In this document: piece after piece, positions 37,849 through 52,858 of the stretch
Layout of the letters: every line of letters begins with the position of its first letter
Numbering within the stretch: position 1 is the first letter of the stretch
From: Bullera alba
Lineage: Eukaryota; Basidiomycota; Tremellomycetes; Tremellales; Bulleraceae
Direction: 5' to 3'
NCBI GenBank assembly: GCA_001600095.1
Contig: BCIX01000001.1
Span: 124,001 to 188,000 of the forward strand
DNA: 64,000 bases
Notes under the pieces: generated by a model
What the model saw: the letters and a program-made list of their open reading frames with translations, nothing else
Told to the model about the DNA's origin: nothing
Databases searched by the model: none
Translations under genes and position numbers: made by a program

Positions 37849-37942
37849 AAGCAAAGGGTGATCGGGAAAGGTGGAGGGCGGGGGAGCGGAAGTAAATTTA
37901 ACACCGAGTGATACTTCTGCCACGTCATGCCTAATCTTCTCG

Positions 37943-37962
37943 ACGCGTTGCGCGTTTTCGCG
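37943..37962. promoter_or_regulatory. MCB plus E2F/SCB-like sites upstream of MCM3
   Basis: ACGCGT (37943-37948) is a perfect MluI cell-cycle box. TTTTCGCG (37955-37962) is the reverse complement of the CGCGAAAA box read by SBF/MBF/E2F-type factors. They lie 160-185 bp upstream of the MCM3 ATG, the usual place for G1/S control of replication genes. Confidence 0.6.
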
Positions 37963-38125
37963 TTTTCGTGTTCCTCATCTTTCCCCCCTTCGGTGTTCAT
38001 TCTCGCTTCAGACATTACATCTCAGCAATAGCGCGACTTCATCCAGTGAATATCATCTTAGATCCACATAGGAGACCTACGAATAGCGCGCAAGACCAAC
38101 AGGAGCTCATCTTCCAGCACTCACA

Positions 38126-41072
<2,947 letters not shown>

Positions 41073-41230
41073 GCGGATGGGTACTTCTCCTCCTCTTTTT
41101 GGTAATGTCATGGATTGTAACAGTGTGTCAAACGTCAAGATTGCCGAGTGCCTCGAGACTTCTTCATCGTACATACAACCAAGTGAAATCCGACTATTGT
41201 GACAAATGTCCTTGCGGCCGACGTCGCCTG

Positions 41231-42520
41231 TCATTGGGCCCATCCGATCCAACGGTCGATGAGCCGTTTAGCACAGTCACCCCCGTTCAGATCCATGTGC
41301 TCTCCAGGGCAATGCTCGAGGTGCAACTTGTGCCCTCTATCCAGGGTAGCTAACCCAATCCAATCCTCTTTGTACAACCGCTGCTCCTTGGTCGGTATGA
41401 GGAGCGTCTTGTTGTCCGGGGAGTACGTGCCGAAATGCGCAGACTGCGCAGGGCTCACTGTCCCTGCGAAGTATCAACAAGGGTATCTTCCTCTTACCTA
41501 ACAACCTCAGGGACTTACTATCGGCATCGAACATGACCGCGACGAAGTTTTCCAGATCACCCAAACCCTTTCCCCCGGCTTCGACATCGCCCTCCTCGCC
41601 AGCTAGATACCTCCCTTCGGCGTTGAGATTCCTCAAAAAGGTATTGGTGGCCAGAAACTCGTCCATTCTCGATGGATCTCGGTAGTATGCCGCTTGGACG
41701 AGGTGACTTTGGGCCCAGTTGGTGTATATCCCCGATCTGGCGGCGCGGGCGGCTAGAAGACAAGTCAGGGTGGGTGGAGTTGGACATGGGATCAGAGCTG
41801 CGATTCCATAGTGCGGGGTGCCAAACTTCCAAAGCGGTCAGCTCGGCTGGATTACAACGATGAGCTAGCCGAGCAGGCATCGACTCACCGTGAGGAGATT
41901 CTTGATGGGAGGGGTGTTGCAATATTGAGCGTAATAGCGGAGGTATAGCCCGCCCTGCGAGAAACCCATAGCATCAAACTGTTCGGAGGAGGATCAGCTT
42001 AGATCGCATGCGGACCCTTTCAGCTGTTCACGGACCACCGTGGCCCACTCACTCCACCTTGCAGCTCCTTTATCCCGCTGAGCTGAGCACAACCATCCTC
42101 AGCCTGGGACACAGCGTCGCCCCACTATAGTGAACAAGTCAGCTTTCAGTCTGACAAGCCAACTATTCTCGGCAGTTTCGAGCTGGGCTATCATATGAGA
42201 TTTGCACTCACAAAGCCGGCCTTTCTCTCATCGTCGGCGGAACCACCTTCGGGGATCTGAACGGAATGCACGAAGATCCCGGGGTATAGCTCCTTGATCT
42301 CGTTTATGAACTCGGTGATGCCGTCCGCATGGGCGGTATCACCCAGTCCATGCCTGATAGTGAGCTGTCAGCTGTATCCTACGAGCAGATCATGTAGGCA
42401 GCTGATTCACCATATGACCAAAGGCCGGGGCGAGGAGGAATTGCCGTTGAAGACTACCTGCTCGATTGGCGAGGCGGCCACAATAGTGGACAGCAGAAGG
42501 GCAGGAATCGTCCACAGCAT
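41231..42520 (-). CDS. PPT1: palmitoyl-protein thioesterase 1
   Basis: Six exons (42520-42411, 42353-42212, 42124-42053, 41978-41889, 41825-41519, 41463-41231) encode 317 residues. A signal peptide is present (MLWTIPALLLSTIVAAS). The alpha/beta-hydrolase core starts with VIWHGLGDTAH, whose oxyanion region contains HG. The catalytic Ser is in GFSQGG. The catalytic His is probably in CPGEHMDL near the C-terminus. FGTPHYGIAALIPCP follows the fifth exon start, as in PPT1. The family removes S-acyl chains from lysosomal or vacuolar proteins. A predicted N-glycosylation site (NGNSS) follows the signal peptide. Confidence 0.93.
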
Positions 42521-42853
42521 GGTCAGGCACACGTTCTGCCCTCTACAGCGATTTCTGCTGTTTCTGTTCTCTAGATCACCGAGAGAGATGAAGCACGAAG
42601 TAAGAGGACACTGGCAACAACATGAACGATCTCTGGCGAGACAACTGTGCTGGACCACCTCCACCCGCTGCATCCACCGCCACATTTGCCACCCAACCCT
42701 TCCCCCACTTTAAGCTGGGCGAGATAACGCCGAAACGCCGTCCGCTTCGGGCTCCGAGCCGCCAGCCGTTTTCGCCCATAGAGCAGCGTACTCGTGTATA
42801 ACGGTGACAACTACAACCACTCGACTCGGTCAACCACACATACACCATCCGCC

Positions 42854-43580
42854 ATGTCAGGACCAGCTACCTCCGCCGCAGCGGCGCAGACGACGTCGAA
42901 ATTCCAGTCGTTCATGAACCACCCCGCGGGACCCAAGTGAGTGAGCGGACAGTAGTGTCGGTGCCGCCGAAGTTGTGGGGACTCTGGGTTGCAGGTGATC
43001 AGACTTACCTGAGGGTGTGGGACGCTTGGAGAGGTTGGGATAAGGGTACAGAAGGAAGCCTGACTGACTAAACCCCAGGACAATCTTCTTCTGGGCGCCT
43101 GTTGCAAAGTGGGGATTGGTCGCTGCTGGCCTTAAAGACCTTTCAAGACCAGCGGACAAGTTGTCCGTCAACCAGAACATTGCGCTAGCAGCGACTGGAT
43201 TCATCTGGGTGAGTGCCTGTTCGCTACAGAATTCAACGAGGAGCCAAAGAGCGGAATATCCGGGCATGTGGAAGGATCGATCAGTCCAAGATATGCGTCA
43301 GACTGCCACAGACTGGAAGGAGATAAAGGAGATGGAGTCGGAGGGATTTTAGGGAGGAATGGGACTGCTTGATGTAGAAGAGAGGAAATGCGTGGCAACC
43401 ACGAACCGAGCATACACTTACACGGAACGGCTTTAGGTCCGATACTCGTTCGTCATCACGCCCGTCAACTACTCCCTCGCGGCGGTCAACTTCTTCGTCG
43501 GGGCGAACGGTCTTGCTCAGCTGTACAGGATTTGGGACTACAGGAGGAGTAACCCCGTCGCTGCCGCCATCAAGAAGTAG
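42854..43580 (+). CDS. MPC2: mitochondrial pyruvate carrier subunit 2
   Basis: Three exons (42854-42936, 43079-43208, 43437-43580) encode 118 residues. HPAGPKTIFFWAPVAKWGLVAAGLKDL is split by intron 1; the pieces PKTIFFWAPVAKWG and GLKDLSRPADKLS are MPC hallmarks. SVNQNIALAATGFIWVRYSFVI and YSLAAVNFFVGANGLAQLYR give the other helices. MPC2 pairs with MPC1 to carry pyruvate across the inner mitochondrial membrane. Introns are long for this window (142 and 228 nt). Confidence 0.95.
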
Positions 43581-44118
43581 GCCGCTCAACTGGGGACTTA
43601 ATACTCTGGCGGGGCAGGATTAGGATTGAGGAAAGCCCGTGATGGACAGCAAGGCTACATGGAGTGGACAAGAAGTCCGTTTTCCGAGCGACGCCCGCGG
43701 ATACAGATGGCGATGGCGTCGGGATATGCGACTCAAGGCCGGTGATGAGACGAGTGGAGATGGCGGTATAGGTCGGGCGTGCTCAATTTGTTGTTATAGT
43801 AAATGCAATTATAGACTGACTCTCGCTGGGTCACTCGGAGGCCTCTTTGTCTGCTGAGCAAGCAGCATCAGATTGCCGGTCGACTTGCGAACAGCGGACT
43901 TGCCGACAATAGGACCTTCCCGCGTATAGCGCATATTAAGATGTCTTCGTCGCAAAATAGAACCCTTTGATGCGCCCGCTCACTCTCGAAGCTAGAGTTA
44001 CATGCTCTGTCCGGTGCTGGAATCTATCATCTATGGGGTATACGGCATGAGATTAATCTTAACGGGATGGGGATATGACGATGATGATCTAGGACAAATG
44101 GATATCTCAACACAAAAC

Positions 44119-47100
44119 CTACTCCGAGTCCTCGGTGTCGGGCTCTCTCTCTCCACCATAAGACAGCCAGTTGAGCTTTCTCAACTGTCTCCTCTCCGCC
44201 TGCGCCTTGAGCTCATTTCGAGTCATCTTCTTCTTCTTCTTTGGCTTCCTGACTCCTAGGCCAGAGACGCCGGCGACGAGTTCGTCCTCTTCACCAGAGT
44301 TGGCGGCCGAAGTGGCCGTCGAGGGCGCAGCCGAAGTGACATTGCTCCTGGCCTGAGGGGTGCCGACACGGGGTGTACCTGCCTTCGAGGTCGTTCTGCT
44401 TGCTGGGCGGGAGGGGTCGTCAAAGGCGTCCTCGACGAGGGCGACCTTGCCTCGGTGCGTCAACTCTCCATTGTCGACGTGCCAGATTTCGGGGCACAGC
44501 GCAGAGACGAATTCCTGAGAATGGGAGATGATGCACACGGCACCTCCCCACTCCTTGATAGCGACGGCGAGACCACCGAGCGCTTCTCTGTCCAAGAAAT
44601 TGGTAGGCTCGTCCAAGAACAAGCATTGGGGTCTAGAAGATGTCAGCTGGGATTCTCTCCTGGGGGCAGCACGGTGGACTCACCTGTTGAACATGGCGGC
44701 CGCAATGACAACCTTGACCTTTTGACCACCGGACAAACCGCTCATCTCGTTGTACTGGGCGATATCACCGTCCAGACCAACAGCCTCGAGGACCTCTCGG
44801 ACCGCAGAGGCCTTTGTGTCTCGCATACCGGCACCCTCTCGCGACGACTCCATGTCATCGAACTGACCGAGGAGTTTCGTGAACCCTTTCTCGATGAGCA
44901 CATCTCGTGGAATCCAGGCGTTGAACTATGCCAGTCATCAGTAAAGCCCATATACTCGTCTTATCGATGACCCACCCTGTGGTCCATGCCCTTGAACTTG
45001 ACCTCGTACTGGAAACTCTTCTTGAGCTTCTGTCGACCGAGAATGAACTCGATCTTCCTCAACTCTCCGTTCTTTCCCTCGATGGCCTTGTCCATCATCT
45101 CCTTGTCTTCGTCGGTGAGCACTCGGGTAGCCTTCTCCATCATCTCTCGGTCGTGACCGTCCTGGTATCGCCATTGGCTGCGCGCGTACGATCAGCTTTG
45201 AAACCTTGCAAGGGAGTGAGCCACTCACATGTACTGAACGGCAGTCTTGGTCAGATGCTGGTTGATGTGGTGGAAAGCGTGTTGGGCGACGTAACCGACT
45301 CGCAGGGCGGGGTGTTTGTGCACTGCTCCCTCTTGGGGCACAGTCTCTCCAGTCAACAACTTGATCAAGGTGGATTTACCGGCACCGTTGGGTCCGACGA
45401 TACCGACACGCGAAGAGAGGGAGAGTGAACAAGAGACGTTTTTGAGCGATGGCTTGGAAGCGCCGGGGTAGGTGAATGTACAAGCGGCCAATTTCATGAT
45501 CGCTCGGGTGTTGGATCGCACACCCATCAGCGAACCAGGGGGAGGGAAGGAGAACCTGTGAACGATCAGCAAATGGTCAAATCAATAAGACGTTGTCACT
45601 CACTTGATCGAGGTCGCGGCGAGGGTGTAGTACGACTTGGCGGACGGGACTCGCTCGACAAACTTGCTCAGGTTTCCCTTGTAGTAGACCAGCTTCTTCT
45701 CCTCGTAGTGGATAATGTCGGTACAGACATTGTCCAAGAATCCAGAGTCGTGCGAGACGATCATGCACGTCATCTCGCTCAGGCCACAGAGATACTCTTC
45801 GAGCCAAGCGACGGTTTGCACGTCCAAGTGATTGGTAGGCTCATCCAGCAGGAGAATGTCGGCTCCAATCAACATGGCTCGAGCGAGCTCGAGCTTCATC
45901 TTCCAACCACCAGACAACGAAGCGACGGGGTCTGCCTGCTTCTCGTCGGAGAAACCGACAGAGAGGAGCATAGCGGAGACCTCGGACTTTGCTCGGCCAA
46001 CGAGTCGCTCGTCGGCGGCGACAAAGTCGACAATGGGGATCGAAGTGTCTTCGCCCTGCAGAGCGTGCTCCACCATCAAGCATCGGAGCTCGTCTTGAGG
46101 AGGGAAGCCCTCGACCTAGCGAAAATGATTAGCATACAGCCCCAGGGGAAGAATACTACATCTGACTCACCTTCTGATCTCGGATGGCCTTCATGAGGGT
46201 ACTCTTACCCGCACCGTTGGCGGCGCAGATACCGTACCTCCTGCCTCGTCGGAGTTTGAGGTTGGTGTGGTTGAGCAGCAACAGACCTCCGTAGGCGAGC
46301 GAGAACTGGATGTCACACAGCAGTGGTCCATCTGATCCGTCATCGGCCTCGGCTGGGGCGTACTTGGCCTGGTCGATGTCGAGGAATGCCTTCCTGATGG
46401 ACTGGGTGATGGCAGCACCTTCCTCTGCTCCAGCAAGGAGCTTGGCGAAAGAACCGAGACCCTTGCCTTCCCAGATCGAAGCGTCCCATCGCCTCAGGTC
46501 GACGAGGTCGGCCACAATGTTGGCCTGGTGCTCGATAGCATTGGCGAGGACGGGCGAGTTGGGCAGAGAAGCAGAGAGCGGCAATGAGGGGTGCGATGGA
46601 AGCTCGGCAATCTTGAGCAGAGGGGCCATGATGGTCAGAGCCTCGGTGACAGAGAGGATGATGTCTCTGGGAGGGAGAGGAGTGGCGACACTGGTGGCAC
46701 CAGCATTGTGCAAGATGTCAAGAGCGGTTTGAGCGAATGCTCGGATCTCGGGGAAGGCAGCTCCCTCGGCAATCTGTTGAACACCGGCGACCAAGCTGGA
46801 CAGGTATCGAGCAGCAACGGTGGGGTCTCGAACAAGCTTGACCAAGTTTCCAATGACGATACAGGTCATTCGCTGGGTGTCGGTAGATCGCTCCTTGAGC
46901 GCTCGAGTGAGCAGAGGAACGAGAACGGCGAGAGTTGGGGCGTTGACCTCGGCGACAAAGGTGGTCGAGGAGAGACCCTTGATCGTGCCGGGAACAGCAG
47001 CGGGGGACTGCATGGCAGAGACGAGGAGGGCGATGTGCTTGAGGACATCTGGGTTGGGCAGAGTTCCACAGAGGGTTGTAGCGGCTTTGACGGCAGCGGA

Positions 47101-47738
47101 GGAGACCTAGAGCGGGATCAGTATTCAGACAAAATGGATCCACCTGTACTCACCTCCGACTTGGTGTCGTGCATAGCGTGCTCGACGACCGGGATGACCT
47201 TGCCTAGCTCGTTGGCGACGTACTCCTCGGCACCGGGCTTGACGAGACCCTCCATGGCCTTGAGCGCGGCGACCTTTGTCCTCCATCCTTTCGCCTCGTC
47301 GAGGACCTTGCACAGGACGTCGAGGGCGAGTCTGCTACCTTCCGCTGGGACGATCTTCATCATTGCCGTGACGGCAGAGTTGACAGCGGATCTGACTGGC
47401 TGTCCCTTGTCCATAGCTTGGGCAAGAAGCGCCGGGAGCAATGGGAGGAAGACACCCTCGACACCAGAGCCGAGAGACCTGCACAGTCGCTCGACGAGCA
47501 CTGGTGCGGATTCCCGCTCGTAGTTGGATGCCGAGGACAACCATGCGAGAACGACATCGACCACCCGGGCATCCTGCAGAGCTTCCAGGGTTCTGGGGGC
47601 TTTCTTCAGCGCGAGGGCGATAGAGTCTGCGGTAGCCTTGGCCTCTACGTTCGAAGCGGCAGTTGCGAGAGCGGCATACTCCTCGGTGAAGGTGTTTGGG
47701 GGCAGCGGCGTCGTTATGGGTGCTGCTACGGGAGACAT
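44119..47738 (-). CDS. TEF3: translation elongation factor 3 (eEF3), ABC-F ATPase
   Basis: Seven exons (47738-47154, 47106-46171, 46115-45604, 45555-45229, 45177-44976, 44925-44684, 44632-44119) encode 1105 residues. The first ~400 residues are HEAT repeats, then a four-helix bundle. ABC1 has Walker A NGAGKST, signature LSGGWKMKLE and Walker B LLLDEPTNHLD. ABC2 has GPNGAGKST, LSGGQKVKVV and LFLDEPTNFLD. The segment with IQWRYQDGHDREMMEKATR lies in the chromodomain-like insert in ABC2. The Lys-rich tail (RKPKKKKKMTRNELKAQAERR) is typical. eEF3 releases E-site tRNA and aids translocation, and is a hallmark of fungi. Strong expression is expected. Confidence 0.97.
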
Positions 47739-48458
47739 GGCTGAAATGACAGTAGTGGTGAGGGTTGGAGTAGTTGAGCTAACTTTTTTTCCGGATTGAA
47801 CGTGTGGGTGGAGAGCTGGACGCGTTGTCTAGCCCTGTGTTTTTTGTGTTTGTGGTTTTCTTTGAGTGGTGACTTTGAGGATAGTGAACGTGGTACGGTG
47901 TTACAAGATGGGGTGAGGCACGAGGCTATTAGCGCTGTAGCTGTTGTCCACAGCGAGGAGTGACAGAGAGAACGGACTACTGTCGAGGTTGTGCCATCAA
48001 ACCTGCATCACCCCATTCGAGCAGGCAAGCGTAAATAAAGGATCCGCGCTGAAAAATTAGTCGCCACCGACCTTACGTACTACGGGGAAGGAGAGATAAG
48101 CGGGAGTATTTATAACAGCCGTACTTAGTGCTGGATGGCGGTGATCCCCGGCCACGTCATTCCCGTGCCTGCTCTACCTGCCACGTGGGTATGAGGTCAA
48201 TCACTCAGTGCTGCGGTCTCTGGTGGGTCAAGTGATCGTCATCGGTGCTCACCTTGGATGTTCGGTTGGATGATGCTATGATGATGCTGTCAGAACCGCA
48301 TGAGATGACGTTGGTCAGCCTTAGAGCTTAGACTGCGAATTGGTCCATAGCCGCATGTATATATAGTAGCTCAAGCAAGGGGTCCGCTCTTGATCCGATA
48401 CACCCACCCACCCACCCACAACTACAACCACCTACACCACTTACAAACACACACCACA
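47739..48458. promoter_or_regulatory. divergent promoter, TEF3 and the Gly/His-rich gene
   Basis: These 720 bp separate divergent starts. AT-rich TTTATAA (about 48108-48114) lies in the middle. TATATATAG (48358-48366) lies 93 bp upstream of the plus-strand ATG and is a good TATA box. A (CCCA)n microsatellite (about 48403-48419) and CA-rich leader precede that ATG. The TEF3 leader is long and pyrimidine-poor on the plus strand. Confidence 0.55.
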
Positions 48459-49643
48459 ATGTCCGACCAATACGCCAAACCCACCGCCCAGACCTTCATC
48501 TCCGGTGAACCCGGAACCACGGGACGAGAGCCATTTGACGAGTTTGCCAAGCCCGCTCACGGACAAGGACAGCACAACCTTGGTCAAGGCCACGGAGCCA
48601 CTGGTGCCGGAGCTGGACTCGCTGGAGTCGGTGCCGGCGCTGCTGGTGCCGGTCTTACCGGTCAGCACTCGCACCACGACCACCACTCCGGTTCTGCCAC
48701 TGGCGCTGGATTGACGGGAGCACACTCGCACCAAGACCACCACTCTGGAGTGAGTCATGTCTCCATCCGTCTGATGGCATACGCTGACAACCTATAGGCC
48801 CAGGCGGGAGAGACTGGACAGACTGGCGCCTCGAGGATCGCCGAGGACACTGCTGGTACTGGCTCGACAGGTATCAACAAGGAGAGGACCGGCCACGGTG
48901 CCGGAGCCGCTGGTGCTGCTGGTGTAGGCGCCGCTGCCGCCTCTGCTGCCGGCCACCACCACGGAGACAGCCACAACAACAACAGCAACAACAACAACAA
49001 CAACCTGAACGAGACCAACTCTAGTACCACTGGTGGGGGCCTGGACCCCAACGTCAAGGGCTCCGACGGCTTCTTCAAGGAGATTGACCCTAAACACCCC
49101 ATGAACCACCACGACGACAAAGACTTCCACCCCCACGGCTCGAGCGGCGGTGCCGGCGGCCACTCTCACAACGACCGAGTCGGCGCCCAGAACCAGGAGG
49201 GACACAAGTACGAGTCTACCGGCGCTTCAGGACCCACGACCAGCGGTGCTGCCGGTACCGATAGATTCGACTCGTCTCGAGATCAATCCAGCCACAGCGG
49301 TACCCAGGAGGGATTCAGAGATGTCTCGCAGCGAGGATCCGACAGGTCGACCGGCGGAACGGGTGGTATTGGCGCCCTCGGAACGACCGACAAGGACTTC
49401 ACCGGACGAGACAGGATCGCCGACAGGGGTGCCTACAACGACAGCGATGGCCACTTCAAGCACAACACCGACGGTCCAGGTGGTAACAACGCCCTGACGG
49501 GTCGAGAGGGTGATGTCTCGAAGAACCCAGTCGCCCAGAGCAACAACGCTGGACCAGCGTCCGGAGAGCAGGTCGGCAACACTGCTCACCCAGAGCACCA
49601 TAAGGGTCTGGTTGAGAAGGTCAAGGACGCTCTGCACAAGTAG
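48459..49643 (+). CDS. Gly/His/Asn-rich hydrophilic protein, hydrophilin-like
   Basis: Two exons (48459-48749, 48798-49643) encode 378 residues. No signal peptide or membrane segment is seen. Two near-repeats in exon 1 (ATGAGAGLAG..., GLTGQHSHHDHHSG and GLTGAHSHQDHHSG) are followed by Gly/Ala stretches, HHHGDSHNNN and a poly-Asn run. The second half is rich in Gly, Asp, Ser and Asn (RFDSSRDQSSHSG, KDFTGRDRIADRG). It ends with an amphipathic Lys/His segment (HHKGLVEKVKDALHK), a pattern seen in LEA-like and Hsp9/12-type stress proteins. A strong TATA box supports inducible expression. Function is not assigned; stress protection or metal binding via His is speculation. Confidence 0.8.
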
Positions 49644-49986
49644 GAGAAGTAATGAAAGGAAAGAAGTAAAATGCGTGATCTGTAGCCGTAGTCTAGCCAA
49701 GTTATAGCAAGATGTAATAACGATGTTCAGTAGCTACACTTTCAGCTCGGGCGCCTTTTGAACGTCGACCTTGCCTACCGGACTCGCAGTGCAACTTCTC
49801 TTACATGCTATACAGATGTCGTGGAATATATGTGATGGCGGTAATCGTACACCGTTATGGCCAACTGGGGATCATGTCTATCCTTGTCCACTCTCCCTCT
49901 ATCACATCTGTGGGGTTTGCGGTCGCGACCGTACCTCCATCCCCTCTTAGAATTTCACTCAGCCGCGGGGCGACTCTCACTCGTCG

Positions 49987-50635
49987 CTACTGCGACGTTT
50001 GTCCCTTTTCCTGCTCTCGAAGCTGCAGTACTCTCTGGGCGATCTCGTGTGTCATATCCTCTAATGCTTCAACCTTGCTGCGAAACGAGTTTGTCGTCAG
50101 CAGAGGAATTTCCCACCTGTAGCACTTTGAGGGTACTGGTGCTCACGCAGGATCGAGACTGTCCAATTCGGCCGCAGAACCCATGACGCCAGCTCCGTAT
50201 CCCACGAAACCACCTAGCATCGCGAATCCAAGCGAGCCAAAGAGCCGGGCCGGTCTGCCTACATGAGGCAAACCCCTTCTTAACAGAAAGTAACCTCCTA
50301 CACCGCTGGAGACCGCGCCGACCTGAGTCAAATTGGTCAGTATGCTGTCGTAGAGCTCTTCGTCCTGGCATTGGAGACTCACCCCGCCGACTTTAACACT
50401 TCGCGCCATTACACCTTGGATAAAGTCCATCTCTGGTCTCGTCAATTTGCCTGTGATCATCGATCAGTCGATTACACCCACCCCGGTTTGTGAGTAGAGA
50501 TCCGATCTGCCAATCTTGTCCTATCAAATCCGGATGTAGAGACCGAGTTCACCTACCCTCTTCGACGTACTTGGCCTTGACCTCCTCTGCCATCGCCAGT
50601 AGTTGCTCTCGCTTCTCCCTTCCAGACATGCTCAT
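49987..50635 (-). CDS. two-helix membrane protein, OCIA-like family, copy 1 (short form)
   Basis: Four exons (50635-50557, 50450-50383, 50322-50147, 50077-49987) encode 137 residues. The N-terminus is a charged helix (MSMSGREKREQLLAMAEEVKAKYVEEGKLTR; split here as MSMSGREKREQLL and AEEVKAKYVEEGKL). Two hydrophobic helices follow: VGAVSSGVGGYFLLRR and LFGSLGFAMLGGFVGYGAG. The glycine-rich helix pair with a short basic loop between resembles OCIA-domain proteins of mitochondria, which interact with prohibitins. That family link is inference. It ends after HEIAQRVLQLREQEK. Copies 2 and 3 (51127, 52859) share exon sizes and sequence but add a long C-terminus. A second in-frame ATG is at 50629. 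Confidence 0.78.
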
Positions 50636-51126
50636 TTTGGGCGATGTAGTTCGGGTCGACTGTCACTCAGGATGCCGCCGAGCCGTGTGCGAGGTCCCAG
50701 ATGCGGCCTGCGAGATGACCAGTCGATCCTAGTCGATGTGATCCAGATGAATCCCAGTACTGAAGAACAGAACCAAGATGTGCTGGTTTCAGAGCCCACT
50801 GCTTTGCTACTGCTCGATAGTCGATCGCATTCGAGCTGACGTCAAATATCGTATTTTTGTTTCCGCCGATCTGGACCGTGTTGTGACGTTGTTCATGAGC
50901 ACCTCGAGCACCCATCCAGCACCTTTGTGATTTGGTCGTCCAATACTTTGGAGATAGTCAAAGGGAGACTACGGAAGACTATCGGTACCAGGCATCCATC
51001 TGGACATCTCGAGCCCGCAACATCTAGACATCATATTTGGACCGGTCCTCGGCTATTCACCTGACGTCTGACCAACGCGGACTCGTCTGTACAGTACTAG
51101 GTCTAGCACTATCAAGCTCGGCCGAG

Positions 51127-52177
51127 ATGAGCTCAACTGGTACCCTTCCAAAACATGTGACAGCCACAGTAGAGGAGGTCCGCACAAGATACATAGAAGA
51201 AGGTGAGAACCTGATTCAAGAAGATTGGGTGTTCAGTCATCTGTCACTTCGATGCCATTCCTCGGTCGAACCGCTTTCCGGCAGAGCAACGGGACGGTGT
51301 TCCGAGTCTTGGAGCTACCTATATCCCGTATGGAAGGGAGCGAGGCTGACTGATCGATAATATAGGCAAACTTACGAAGTCTGAGATGGATTCGTACAGA
51401 GATCTCCTCGGACGCAGTATCAGAGTCGCCTCCGTGAGCTCTGTTCACTAAAACTGGAGCGTATATCGTACTGACCAGCTGAATTCGTAGTTCAGCTCAG
51501 TTATCGGCGGTGTAGGAGGCTACCTGCTCATCAAGAAGAGGTTGCCGACATGGGGCGTGCCGGCCCGGATCTTTGGCTCGATCGGATGCTCGACAGTGGC
51601 CAGCTTCATGGGATCCATTGTCGGCGCTGCATCTGCTGCCGCTGAGATGAGCAGACTAGCACCTGGGTGAGTGAAATCGCAGCTGGAGATCGGGGTATTT
51701 TTCGAGATGTGTCAAAGGCTGACGATGCCGGTCTTCCTTAGCAAGGGGCAAGTGTTCGCGGACATGAATGCAGAGATCACGCAGAGACTGTCTCAGATCG
51801 GTCAAGACTTTGTTCGACAGTCGCAGGGGATGCCGCCGATCCAAGGTAACGGTCAAGCGAAGTTCGATAATGGATTTGGAAGCGACCGCAACCTCTCAGC
51901 AGAAGAGGGGGAGAGAGAGAGAGAACGCAGATCGAGTGGATACTTTCCCCCAGCGGAGGAACGTCGGTCGATAGAACCCAGTCCTATCATTTCGGAGACC
52001 AAGTCAAGCTGGGACAAAGTGCGGAGCAAGGCAGAGAACAGCATGGGGACTCAGCAAACGCAGACGAGGTTCCCGGAAAGGAGGCGAGGAACGGAGCAGC
52101 AGGTCGATACCAGGAGCCAGGAGCAGAAGGACTTTGACGCATTGTTGGAGAAGGAGAGGCAGGGGATTGACGACTGA
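51127..52177 (+). CDS. two-helix membrane protein, OCIA-like family, copy 2 (long form)
   Basis: Four exons (51127-51202, 51366-51433, 51491-51666, 51742-52177) encode 251 residues. Exons 2 and 3 have exactly the same lengths as in copy 1 (68 and 176 nt). The helix pair is GGVGGYLLIKK and ARIFGSIGCSTVASFMGSIVG. The last exon adds a tail with MPPIQGNGQAKF, an Arg/Glu tract, SSWDKVRSKAENS, then an acidic Gln-rich end. This C-terminal SSWDKVR block recalls the terminal motif in fungal OCIA-like proteins. It stands head to head with copy 1 and is tandem to copy 3. Confidence 0.78.
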
Positions 52178-52858
52178 GCGCTGAACGCCAAGGGATGAGT
52201 CAGGGCATAGGAGCAGGGTTCGAGTCGGATTATGGTGTAATACTATATCAACCAGTAAGAAGCATGAACCACATGAGAACAAATTCGGACACTCTGATGG
52301 CACAGTCCGAAGAGCTTGGTGAGAAGGCCGGGTCGGTGATTGTCGACCCTCGAGCGCATCATGGTAGCCGGAGCGATGTCGCCTTCCGGACTGAGCTCGT
52401 TTCGGACACCTTTGTCCCTGGAACCCTCGAGCGAGCACGAACTCGGAGCACGAGGGTCGATGGCAACTTTCTGATAGTGGCTGCAGGCCAGTAATTAAGC
52501 AGCAACGAGCAGATGCATCTTGGATGCATCGGAAAAGAGCTCGATCGCCCATCCATAATTTTGCTTCCGGTGATCCATGTCCTCGACTCAAAAGCTTGAG
52601 TCTACAGCAAGTCTACACTCGATCTACAGTCTCGACGATGTTGTTGCTCGTGAACGTTGACACTGAGCAAGCGCGGAGTACCTTGAGTCCGTCATTCAAC
52701 TGTCAAAGATACCGAACAAATAGAAGACGGCCGTACAGGAGATCTGGATCTTCATTTATAAAGGACGGTCCCGTCCTCGGCAAGTCATCTGGCATCTGAC
52801 ATTCGCGGACTCTTATGCACAGTACTACGTCTCGCACTTATCAAGCTCGCCGGCCAGG

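Noticed and set aside
48952..49000. Poly-Asn/CAACAA tract as a microsatellite outside coding sequence
   Set aside because: It is in frame in the Gly/His-rich gene and read as Asn codons (AAC).
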